DNA of 64,000 nucleotides from Linnemannia schmuckeri (lineage: Eukaryota > Mortierellomycota > Mortierellomycetes > Mortierellales > Mortierellaceae): contig JANATG010000004.1 of the NCBI GenBank assembly GCA_029449235.1, forward strand, positions 2,046,001 through 2,110,000, read 5' to 3'. Every line of letters begins with the position of its first letter. Position 1 is the stretch's first letter. Positions 44,366 to 54,800 of the stretch are shown here, piece by piece. The position numbers and the translations under genes are program-made. The notes beneath the pieces were generated by a model. The model saw only the letters and a program-made list of their open reading frames with translations, was not told the origin of the DNA and ran no database searches.

Positions 44366-47300
44366 ATGTCGAACCGTCGCGCAACCGTATCACATCCCCC
44401 GGCAGCCACCGCCACTGCTGCTGCCATGGGTTCCTACCAGCGTAGTAACGATGCCTCTCTTCCCAACGCCAACCCTGTCCACACTGTCGCTGTCGCTATA
44501 TCATCCTCACATCCAGACGCGGAACAATGGAGCCATGGCCACCCTCACCCTCAACAAAGTCGCCTCTATCCCTCCCCGACCTCTGTCTCTCCTGCATTGG
44601 CCAATTTTTCTTCGTCCGCAGGAGATGCAGTTTATAGTCAAAGTCCTCCTTCCCACCGTACTTCCTTTCCTTCACCCTCTCAGCATCCTCCTCTCCATTT
44701 TCACAACCGCCAATCCTATTCCACTTATTCTTCCTCACTTCCACCAGACTCCTTTCCCCGCACTATCTCTCATCCAACAAATTACGGCTACGACGGGGCT
44801 CAACCCTACTTTCCGATCTCGTCCAGCCCTACCCCAACACGGTCCACTCCCTCTCAATATCAACTCTACCAGCCTTCCACACACACCACATCACTCTCAC
44901 ATACAGGTGTTGGATACAGACGCAGGTCAAACTACGAGACCAAACCTTCCTCTGAATCGTTGACATCTTCCACCGACAACGACTACGACAGAGGTGTCAG
45001 CAGTAATTTGCCAGAGTACTCTTACCCAATGATCCCCACTCATCGACTACAACACAACCTTTCTCGTCCCAATATCCGACTGCAGCAACCTCCCTATCAT
45101 GAACAGCCATCCTACCAACACCGGCAACATGCACAGCATCAAGATATGCCCGATCAGAGCCTACAGAATCCTCCCAAACAACCACAATTTCAATCGCAAC
45201 AGCCATTAGCGCAGCGACGACTCGGACAGTCTCAAGCGCCTCAGTCACAGGAGGTTCCTCAACGGATACCACCACCAATTCGTACACGATGGAGTGACGA
45301 TGTGACGCGCGACGGTCCCCCGCCACTCTCCTATCCGAGTGGTTCGAGTTCGATGAGTATTCACAGTGCCAGCCATCGCTTTTCGCCCTCCACACCACGT
45401 ACCGTGTTGTCAGGATCCACGTTGCGACAGTCATCATCAGACGATTATCCCCTAACAGATTCGCCTCTCGACTTTCGAGAACTTGCGTACCCGCAACGGA
45501 GTAGAGTCGGTATAGTTCGAAACAAATGCGATCTTGACCCAGATCATGATATGGAGCAGTGCTCCGAGCAGGACGACGTCCGTGAACGCGAGACCGGACA
45601 CGTCGATGAACTTGATGATACGATACTGACCGCTGGCAAAAGACAGCGTCTGAGTAACAGGGCAAGCCATCCAGCTCCAGCAAGGTACATTGACTCTGTG
45701 TTAAAGGCAGCAGGTTCTCAGATGGAGGTTGAGGCGGACGTAGGAGAACACGAGGATGAACAGAGCTCCATGGCATCGACTTCCAGTAGTCGCAAGCCAA
45801 GCGTCTCAGGAAGTGTACAAGGCGACGAAAGGCCGAGCTCCAGCAAATCGAAATCATCAAAGACAACGGCTGCTACAGTGGCCGCTCAAAAACGGCTCCA
45901 ACGGCGGCCTTCTGACCAGGTGACTCTTGGAGAGGTCATTGACAGGTAAGTTTGGGCAAAACCCAGGCGGTCAGAAGTGTTCGTTACAATTTTTGATCTA
46001 TTGCTTATTTCGAAAACAATGGTCATTTATATAGAATCGACGAAGAAATCCATCCAGAGGATGAGCCCCAGTCATTGGCCGGCAAAGGTCTTCGCATCTA
46101 TGCTCAGTGTGTACGCAGGCGGGTCGAGGCTAGAGGCTCCACTTCCTATAACGAGGTACGAATTCGCTTTGTGCTTGAACATTGGTCATTTCGTGTCAAC
46201 CAGGTAATATTATGTATATTGACTCACAATTTTAATGAAATGTATAGCTCGTACATGAACTTTTTGGTGGCAAAGCTGGCGAGAACGTCGATGACTTGCC
46301 TGAAGTCCCAGGTCAAGAGGTAAGACAAACTGAACTTGAAAACCAGCTTCTACTGATTGTCAAAAGAGATAAGTGTATCCGTCAACCTGCTGACGACGGT
46401 TGTTTTATCTACACTGTGTAGAACATTCGCCGCCGAGTCTATGACGCCCTTAATGTCTTGGAAGCACTCGACATTATTTCATTCGACAACAAGGACATTC
46501 GTTGGGTTGGACTGGAAGAGTCCAAGGTTGTCCAGGACGTTTCTCGGCAGAAGGCAGCACAAGTTCTAGCCCAGCGGGGTCGTTTGCCTCACAATGATGA
46601 AGGTGATGAGGAGAGCGAAGAGCCAGAGGACGATGACATGGAAATTGAAAAGCTTCAGGTAAAGCAAACAATCTATTTTTTCATTTTACTTACGAAAAGG
46701 GATACTTGTCGGCCATGTTATTAACTACAAGCTCGCTTTAAACAGAGGGAAGTAGAGGCAATGAAAATGCAGAACGAGCTAGTGCGAGCGCAGCTACAAG
46801 ACCAAGTAACGCGCGTAAGTTGTTACAAGTAACACATTGTTTATTAAGGAGAAAGACTCACTGAAACAGAAAGCTGAAACTTTAATGCTATTTCCTTGGC
46901 CTTCGCTTTTTTAGCATGTACAAGTGTTGAATCTCGTCAAGCGTAATAAGAAACGGGAGACCAAGGAGCAAGAGAAGGAGGAGCGACGACGTCAACGCAA
47001 GGAAGAAAAGCGCGCTCGAGCATTGGCAGCAGATCAGGATCCATCCATGACCGATGTTGGGCCTATGGATTGTTCCGACTCAACAGCTCGTAAGGCGGAT
47101 CGTCACCATCGTCGGCGTAGAGCATCTCGAGAGATCTCAGAGAGGCCAGAGGGCGAAGTCGCAGCAGATTCAATGGACGATGAAACACATATGAGAGAAA
47201 CAGAAGATGAGGAGGCACGCCAGAGAAGGAAGCAGGCGCGTCGGGAGAGACGTGCGCGCAAGGAGGAGAAAGCGCAGAGGAAGAGTGAGAAGCTCGATCG

Positions 47301-47918
47301 CGTCCAGCTACCATTTTTTGCTGTCCGCATGCCTGGCTATACTGGCCAGAGTTCTGATTCGGAAGAGAATATTTCAGTCGTTCGACGCTACCGCGAAGAA
47401 CAAAAGCCAAGGAGGAGGTATGTTTTATTGTCAGACGCAAGCCATTGTGTGAATATGTAATGCTAGCAGGCTCCAAGCACTCCAAGCAGTGATCATTTTC
47501 ATTAACTAAAGTGTACGTACTCCTTTTTTCCTTTTACAAACATAGTGGGAAGAGCAAGCGTCATTGTGAATCGACGGGCGAAGAAACTACTCAAGTGAGA
47601 ATCCAGATCCCCCAGAGCGACGAACTGAGCATCATCTCTGATACTGAAATCCTTGGGGACCTAGGATACAATGCGGTGACACTAGAAGATCTGCAGGCCA
47701 TGCTTCCCAATGATCTGATGGAGTCTGCGCAGTACGTTGTCAGTGCAAGAGATCGCCACCTGAGAGCTCGGCACCGTGAAAGTGACATTGTGTCGATTGT
47801 TGACGGACTGGCCATCCATGGTGAAGAAGACCATGTGAGCGGTGTCACGAATGTGATTGTCCGTGGAGGCCATGAGCGCCAGATTGTTCGTGCCGCAAGC
47901 GAGACTGTGGTAGTGTAG
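44366..47918 (+). CDS. Transcription factor DP (E2F dimerisation partner)
   Basis: Seven exons (44366-45945, 46035-46155, 46248-46319, 46422-46658, 46746-46814, 46915-47417, 47546-47918) close in frame, giving 984 residues. DP proteins pair with E2F to bind TTTSSCGC sites and drive G1/S genes. The winged-helix domain spans about residues 540-625 and carries the DP hallmarks GKGLRIYAQCV, GSTSYNELVHEL and ENIRRRVYDALNVLEALDIIS, where DP has YDALNVL and E2F has YDI. A coiled coil with the conserved LNLVKRNK follows, then a charged insertion. The DP C-terminal lobe comes last: RVQLPFFAVR and then SDTEILGDLG. The first exon encodes about 525 residues of Ser/Pro/Gln/His-rich disordered sequence, far longer than in animal DP proteins of about 400 residues in total. 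An E2F partner should exist elsewhere in the genome. The start is the first ATG of the long frame. Confidence 0.9.
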
Positions 47919-48338
47919 GTCACTACCACCCCTTTTGTTGTAGTATTGTAAATTAGCTATTTGTACATCAATCCACAAAAAAACCCCCCCAGTACTTTTC
48001 CCTTCTTGTAGCCATTTTCTCTCCATGTCCCTTGTATATGACTATCTTGGGTCTTAGGAGCCTATTTGTTTCATTTTGCTTCTTGAGTGATTATGAAAGA
48101 GGCATGTCTTATGCTTATTTGTGCCAACAAACAAACGAAAGAAAAAGAAAAAAAAATAGGCTTTTTTGACTGCGACATTTTGATCTCGACAAATGCTTTT
48201 TCTTTGGTGCTGAAATTCGGTACGGTTTGGGCAGGGATGTTGTTCTTCATAAAAAAAGAACAAATTTTGCACTCGCACGGATTGTATTCAAGGGTTGAAC
48301 CAAGTTGGTGGCAAAAGGCATCTTTGCGTGACTGCCGT

Positions 48339-48375
<37 letters not shown>

Positions 48376-48562
48376 GATGGTCTTCCTTCCACTCACCGTC
48401 GTTTTCCTTATCAGCGAGTTGTTTTATGTTTTTTTTCTCGCTTCTTTTTTTGTTCACCTTTTCATCGTTCACACACGTCAACGCACACTTCTTTCACTTC
48501 CCATCCCCACCTTTTACCTTCTCTCCACATCCTCCTACCTGTCTACTCCCACAGGGACTATT
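47919..48562. other. Intergenic region before the kinase gene
   Basis: This holds the DP 3' end and the leader of the kinase gene, with a T34 run at 48341-48374 and a C/T-rich segment after it. The kinase frame stays open leftward to 48377, but that part codes for Phe/Leu-rich sequence derived from the pyrimidine leader. Confidence 0.45.
48341..48374. repeat. T34 homopolymer tract
   Basis: This is an uninterrupted 34-nt T run about 190 nt upstream of the kinase start codon. Confidence 0.85.
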
Positions 48563-50908
48563 ATGCCACTTCCGCCATCTTTATCCTCGCTCCGCAATCC
48601 AAAGGCACTTCACAGTATCACCGATCCCCATGCCACCACCGCTTTAGACAACAGCGACAGCTATGCTTCAGATCCAAGGGATCAACATCACATCCTCATG
48701 GACCCACAAAGGTGCCATCAGGATCAAGAACAGGGTCATCTAGGACGAGCAGCCCTCGCCATCGCTCTCTCCTCCGAACCTTATTCGTCCCTCACCGATG
48801 GCGGCCACATACCCACTGGATGGGCTCAGCGTCGATGGTCCCATCAGCCCCAAGAATCGTCGCTCAAGGTTGACTCTTCTTCCTCGAATATGGATAAGCT
48901 CTCTAGCAGCCTCGAAAATACCTTGACCACTTCGCTCTCGAAAAATAACAGCGGCAACAGCACACGAGAACAGGAATCTAGGCTCTCAAAATCGTTTGCA
49001 TCAACTCTGTCTTCGGTCCATGAAAACTTCGCCCACCTCCAACAAGAAGAAGATTCAACAGCGTTGGCGGCACAGACAGATCGCCTGTGCAGTGCCTCTC
49101 AAGCGACAACGACAACGACGCATGCTGCTGCTCGGCCACATATTTCGATCGACACTTCGCCTATCGCGCTACAGCTACGACGCAGCCCTGCCTCATTCGA
49201 CCCGTTGCCCTTTGCTCACCATCATCGGCAAGCGACGTCAAAATATAGCTCGACCGATAATTTAAACAATAGCTCCGCTTTCTCACGGCATCACAACAGG
49301 AGCAGTTGCAGCAGCAACACTCCTAGTCAACTCTCCCTTGGATTTAACCCAGGGAAAAAAACCAATACTAACCCGCCTACTTCGATCCCAAAAGTCTTGC
49401 CAACACCATCTACCACCCCCACGACCTCTCCAAAGCGAAGAATGTCACTCACCTGGAATCTGCCGCCTGGTCATCCAAAGGAGATCTCGCCTTCCAGTCA
49501 AGGCTCATCCCATGCATTTTCGTCGGCTATGCCTATTATCTCTACCCCTTCAACTGACGAACAGGACCATCAAACGGCCAAAAGCAACGACAGCCACACT
49601 CCCAATATTCCCATCAACCTATACCGTTCCAAATCGCTTTCATCTTCTTTTGCATCAGATGATTCGTTTGCTTCCTCGTTTTCTGGTCATCGTAGCAGCA
49701 GTCTCTCGGCAACACCCATAGTTACCTCATCCTCTTACAGCTCGCTTCCCTACAGTCCGGCAGTCGCCTTTCTTTCCAACTTTGTCGACGCCACTGCGCC
49801 AAAGGTATCTCTGGACGAGGAGGGAGCCCAGGTCGGCGATTATCTACTGGGACGGGTTATTGGTCATGGAGGCTTCTCGATTGTCCGTGAAGCGACGTCG
49901 ATCCAGATGGACGAGAGCGGTCGAGTGGATCGTGTGGCGGTGAAGATTGTCAAGACGCAGACGGGAGCGACCGATAACGATCGAGTCCAAAAGATGTTGC
50001 GAAAGGAGATTACCATTTGGAGTCAAATCTCTCATCCGCACGTTCTCCCCTTTCTTGCGGTCGAGGAGCTCCCGATGGACACGTTCATCTTTTGTGAGCT
50101 CTGTACGGGAGGGCATCTGCTAAACTACCTCTCTCTGCGGAGTGATTTGCTCCCTCAGTCGATGACCCCTACAACACCTAGGTCGGCCAGACCCCTGGAG
50201 GAGGACGAGGCTAGAGTGATTTTCAACCAGGTTGCGGAGGCTGTTCGATATCTGCATGAGGAGAAGCGGATTGTGCATAGAGATATCAAGCTGGAAAACA
50301 TTCTGCGACATGAGAATGGCACCTGGAAGATTTGCGACTTTGGACTGGCAGAATATCAGGACGAGGAGGCGGCTGCGTGTTTTGGCGAGTCGCTCATGTC
50401 CCTTACTGAGTCGGCCTCTACTCCCTTGTCTAGCCCCAAGTGTGGCGGTGGTGGTACAATGCCAATGAAGAGGGGGCAAGAAGTAGAGAAAATGAAGGAG
50501 GAAGAGGAAATATGCGGAGGATCCCTTGCCTATAGTTCACCCGAACAATTGAGGTCACACAAGCCACTTCGGTGCCCCTCGTCTGACGTCTGGTCCCTGG
50601 GGGTTGTCCTGTATGCACTACTGACGGGTCGACTTCCGTTCCAGGACGAGTATGAACCCCGGTTACAACATCAGATCCTGAATAGCAAATACGAAGATCC
50701 GGTTGAATGCAGTACCGAGGCGCGAGACCTGCTCAAGAACATGTTTAGGTCCAAGCCGGAAGATCGGTGGCGTGTTGGGCAAGTGAAGGATAGTGCTTGG
50801 TGCGAAGGTATCATTGATCATAGTTTGGGTGTTGTTGCCGATTATTCGTCTGGAGGAGGAGGAGGTGGTAGCTCTAGTTTCCTTTCGTCCTTTCGAAGCA
50901 CCTTGTAA
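48563..50908 (+). CDS. Serine/threonine protein kinase, CAMK-like
   Basis: A single exon encodes 781 residues. The first ~425 are Ser/Thr-rich and probably disordered. The kinase domain spans roughly residues 428-750: glycine loop GRVIGHGGFSIVREA, ATP lysine in RVAVKIVK, a C-helix Glu in MLRKEITIW, catalytic HRDIKLENIL, DFGLAE, the SPEQ equivalent of APE, and DVWSLGVVLYALLTGRLPF. All catalytic residues are present, so it should be active. The activation segment holds about 60 extra residues between DFG and GGSLAYSSPEQ, including an acidic/Lys stretch. The HRDIKLEN and SLGVVLYALLTGRLPF wording points to the CAMK/CAMKL branch; I cannot name the orthologue. The ATG at 48563 is chosen because upstream codons in frame are translated pyrimidine leader; an alternative start at 48377 would add 62 hydrophobic residues. 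Confidence 0.88.
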   Translation: MPLPPSLSSLRNPKALHSITDPHATTALDNSDSYASDPRDQHHILMDPQRCHQDQEQGHLGRAALAIALSSEPYSSLTDGGHIPTGWAQRRWSHQPQESSLKVDSSSSNMDKLSSSLENTLTTSLSKNNSGNSTREQESRLSKSFASTLSSVHENFAHLQQEEDSTALAAQTDRLCSASQATTTTTHAAARPHISIDTSPIALQLRRSPASFDPLPFAHHHRQATSKYSSTDNLNNSSAFSRHHNRSSCSSNTPSQLSLGFNPGKKTNTNPPTSIPKVLPTPSTTPTTSPKRRMSLTWNLPPGHPKEISPSSQGSSHAFSSAMPIISTPSTDEQDHQTAKSNDSHTPNIPINLYRSKSLSSSFASDDSFASSFSGHRSSSLSATPIVTSSSYSSLPYSPAVAFLSNFVDATAPKVSLDEEGAQVGDYLLGRVIGHGGFSIVREATSIQMDESGRVDRVAVKIVKTQTGATDNDRVQKMLRKEITIWSQISHPHVLPFLAVEELPMDTFIFCELCTGGHLLNYLSLRSDLLPQSMTPTTPRSARPLEEDEARVIFNQVAEAVRYLHEEKRIVHRDIKLENILRHENGTWKICDFGLAEYQDEEAAACFGESLMSLTESASTPLSSPKCGGGGTMPMKRGQEVEKMKEEEEICGGSLAYSSPEQLRSHKPLRCPSSDVWSLGVVLYALLTGRLPFQDEYEPRLQHQILNSKYEDPVECSTEARDLLKNMFRSKPEDRWRVGQVKDSAWCEGIIDHSLGVVADYSSGGGGGGSSSFLSSFRSTL

Positions 50909-51832
50909 ATATTACGTTTTCAGCTTTTTTTGAGCAGCTTTTTATTACGATATATTAATGTTAGTTTTTTTGCATCCGCGAATGATCCGCGGAGGAACAG
51001 CTGAGGTGGATACTAAGGCTGGTTATCGTTGTCTTTCTTCTACCGTTTACTTCTTAGCTAATAGTGCGCTTTAAACGAGGCAATAACGGGCAGCATAAGT
51101 TCGAACAGACACCGTTGACTCCAAGACACAGCAACAACAGGAAAGACAAAGAAAGAAAAAGGAAGGGTCGAGATCCTTGCACGATGGCCCAAGGGCAAGA
51201 AGCGAGAGCTGCCGATCCAGCAGGGGCATGACTCGCTCTCCCCCTTTTTCCCCCTCCGCTCAAGCGAGCGAAGAAGAGAAGAAAAAGCGAAGGGGAAGGA
51301 AGTCGAATTGAGGGGTATGGTTTAGCCAGTCTAAATGGCTCAATTTCAGCAAAGAGCCAAGCCATCGAAGGACATGGGAGAGCGTCGTGTGGTTCGAGAA
51401 AGGACGAATCCCTTTGTGTTTCCTCCGACCTGAAGCAAAGAGACAAACGCATTTTTTTTCTTCCCAGTTGGTCGCAAGTTGCACTTACTCCTTCCTCTAC
51501 CCCTACTTCTTGTTGCCACCATCATCAGCTCTACTCAACGACATTACTCAGAGGCAGACAGCCATACAGCAAGTGTCCACAAACAACTGCCAGCAGCGAC
51601 AACAGCAACAGCAACAGCGACAGCAGCAATAACGACCGCACCCAGGGTCAACCAGCCGGAAAGCTAGCCAGTGAGCGAGCGCAAAAATAACAAAAAACTC
51701 ACTTTTTGTTGCGAGATTATTTTCATCGTTATTTTCGATATCGAGTTTTCCTTTCCTTCTCCCTTTTGTTATTTTCATCCGCAACCACATCCAAGTCAAG
51801 CCCATCCTCACAGGGCTACAAAACTCAACAAT
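50909..51832. other. Intergenic region and leader of the SET-domain gene
   Basis: No credible exon is seen. The right part includes a CAACAGCAACAG repeat at about 51599-51630, outside any coding frame I accept, and a C/T-rich leader before the ATG at 51833. Confidence 0.4.
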
Positions 51833-54800
51833 ATGGCCATTAAGTCCAAGAAAAGGTACGCGTTTCACATTTCTCGCACTCTCATTCACAACTAACCTGG
51901 TACACAGCCTTGAAAATATGAACCATTGAGTGATCATTTTTTCACTTGAATCGCTTGAAAGACTTCCCCTACCACTCCATCAGGACCAACACTGGACCAC
52001 TCTATGAATCAGACGTTGCGCATGAGATCCAGGATCACCTCTGGTTCATGCTCTACACACTCGGAATCGACGCTTTTTCGACCGTTCTAGGCGCAAGCAA
52101 GACTGCACACTAACAGCGCCTTTTATTTATTTATTTATTTTTGCACCTATTTTTCTACATTGTATATTTGTTTCCAGAAAACTCACGGCCAGTGGAAGAA
52201 GTGCAGTTGAGGCCAGGTCGACAACATCCCAAGCAGAGGCTGAGCTGGAGCGAGAAGAGGAGGAGATGTTGGCCATGACAAGGCTTTTGAAGCAGATCGA
52301 CAAGACCGAGGCGGTGTCGGTCGCCAAAAAGTTGATGCTAGAGGCCAGTGGAAGCTCCGAGTTATCAAACGGCGCTGGAGCAGAGTCAAGTGTAAACGGT
52401 CACTCAAAGGACTCTACAATAGTACAACAGGACGATGCTATGAGTCAGTCGAGTCATGGTAGGGATGCTAAACGACATGAAGGAGAAGGATCGGTGTTCT
52501 ATAGGCTCAGGCTTGATGGAGAACTCAAGATCTCATCGTTGCTACGCGTCAATGAAAGCCATTTGGAAGAATGTTTTTGCATGTTAGTAACTTCCTAACG
52601 CCCAAATCTATATTCCTATTTCCTTTCTTCCTTTCGTTGTCACCAGTGAATGGCTCGGCATTAACTAGGAATGGGAGTATAACTGCATCGGAGCAGGACG
52701 ATTTACGCTGGGTAGGCAATCTCACTGTGGAGAACGTCGAGAGGCAGAACGACACCCATGAGAAAGAGCGTCTGGAGCAATCGCAGGATCTGGATCGAAA
52801 TACCACCTTGGCTCAGCAGGAACCCTCCATCTCACCTGCTGGTGTATCGACCGTCGGGGATGAATCTGGGGACGCTGCGGCCAAGCGATCAAACCTTCGA
52901 GCCAGCGCTCGCAAGGCTAATCAATCTCAGGATGGTCGCAACGGCACATCAATTGATGCGTCAAGTAGGCCTGCTCGGGGTGTTTCCTCTGCCCGCTCGG
53001 ATGCGTCTGACAGTTATTCCTCCAATGGCTCTATCGCCTCTTTGGCTGCAAACCTCCCCGTCATTTTCAGGCCGGATGAAGTCAAGGGCTCCACGTCAGC
53101 TATTGTTTCTGGCTTCGAGATGCCCATCAAGGACTTGACCCAACCACGTCTCAGCCAGGCTCTAATCTCCAGAAAGGCACGTACTATATATGCTCCAGAG
53201 GCGATCAAGACACAGCCAGCCCCTAGCAACCCTGAGAATGTGAAACGTCGACCCGGACGACCTCCAGGGTATTTCCTTGGGCCCACATCTTGTGCATTCT
53301 GCCGCCAGCAGCATCGCCGATGTGACTACAATACCGTTTGCCATCGCTGCATCAAGGCGAAAATACCCTGCGACCGTAGTGGGACAGTGGAACGACCCAG
53401 CATCATTGTACGAGAAGCCAGGATCCAAGCCAAAGCTGAGGCTGCGGCCGTCTTGGAGCTTGCTGTCGCCGCAGGGTACGCTGAGCAGCCGGATCCCAAA
53501 GTTTTAATGAAATCTAAACCAAGAGCCACAACGGCGGCTTCTCGGTCGAGCTCACGAGTGCAGAACTGGGATCAGGACTCTTCATCATCATCATCAACAG
53601 CCCCCGGCTCTTCATCAGCAGTACGGGAGAGCGTAAAACGAAGGCGTTCACCTAGTCCAAGTTCTATCAGTAGGGACAACATCATCCAGCAGAGGGTCAA
53701 GAGGGTTGCTGCAGCAAGGGGAGCCAAAGCTTATGAATCCAATCCAGCCTCAAAGTCGAGCAGGGCAACAGCCGCCAGCAGAAGCAGAGCCGGATCGTCT
53801 CGCCAAGGACCATCAAGCATATCTACCTCTGAGGACGGACGGCCCGAGGTAATTGAGAGCGATTTTGCTGACTACAATGACGATCACACATCGACACAAG
53901 CGGACGGATCCACCTCAACAGCCTCCAATCCCACGTCAAGCACCTCTACCCCCACTGCATCCAAAATCAAGACTAAAGTTCCTCTTGGCAGCAGCACTAT
54001 TTCCAAGCTCGCTACTCCTATGACGACCGTTCAACGAGCATACAAGAGTGCGGCAGAGCTGGCTCGGATCGCACCCCCCAATGCGTTACAAAAGACCGCA
54101 AGGGTGAGAGTGAGGGTGGCAAAGACGGCAGATACTACAGGGAAGAGAAAGGCAGGACGGCCACCAGGAGGGAAGTTTGTTCCCACGGCAGCGCATTTGA
54201 CACCCGCCAACCAAGCGATTCTCATTCGCGCCCAATCAGTCACTAATCCGCAGGCAGTCGAGCCAGAGACGATGCGGATGATGATGATGTTGAAGCGCAG
54301 ACCTGGACGACCCCCATGGAAACACACGCTTCCTCAGCCCGACCCAGTCGTCAAGAGGCCAGTGGGGCGCCCCACGAACGCAGAGAGATTTGCGCTGAAC
54401 CCAAGCTTGATCCCCCCTCCAAAGACTCTTGACCCCAACAGGCGTGGCCCTGGCAGACCTATCCGGTCGCCTCATGCCCCTAATGCATCTACCAGTTCCT
54501 CTACTCAAGTCAATTCTCTCATCCCTGCTCAGTCCTCAAAGTCAAACTCTTCCAAGGCCACCCCCATTACCTCCAAGACTACTATCCCAGCGAAGCGCTC
54601 TCATGCCACGGCGTCAGCCAGTCATGCCCAGGCTTCAACTTCTACAAGTGCCGCCTCTAAAGGAAAATCGGTCGCGTCTCGAGCTGTAGATACTGCAGTA
54701 AGTGCGCTTTCGTTTAGTCATTTTATTTATGTATTTGTTCTATTGCCGAAAAAAATACTGACTTTGCATACGTACTCTTGCACTTTGTATTTTTTTAGGA

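Noticed and set aside
48377..48562. Upstream extension of the kinase reading frame as a membrane-anchor domain
   Set aside because: The hydrophobic residues come from pyrimidine-rich leader sequence right after a T34 run; the frame is simply not interrupted before the better ATG at 48563.
52641..52668. Acceptor at 52646 (CACCAG) for the third exon of the SET gene
   Set aside because: It would be the first AG after the pyrimidine tract, but no nearby good donor keeps the frame with it. The AG at 52668 joined to the donor at 52583 does, so it was used with reservation.
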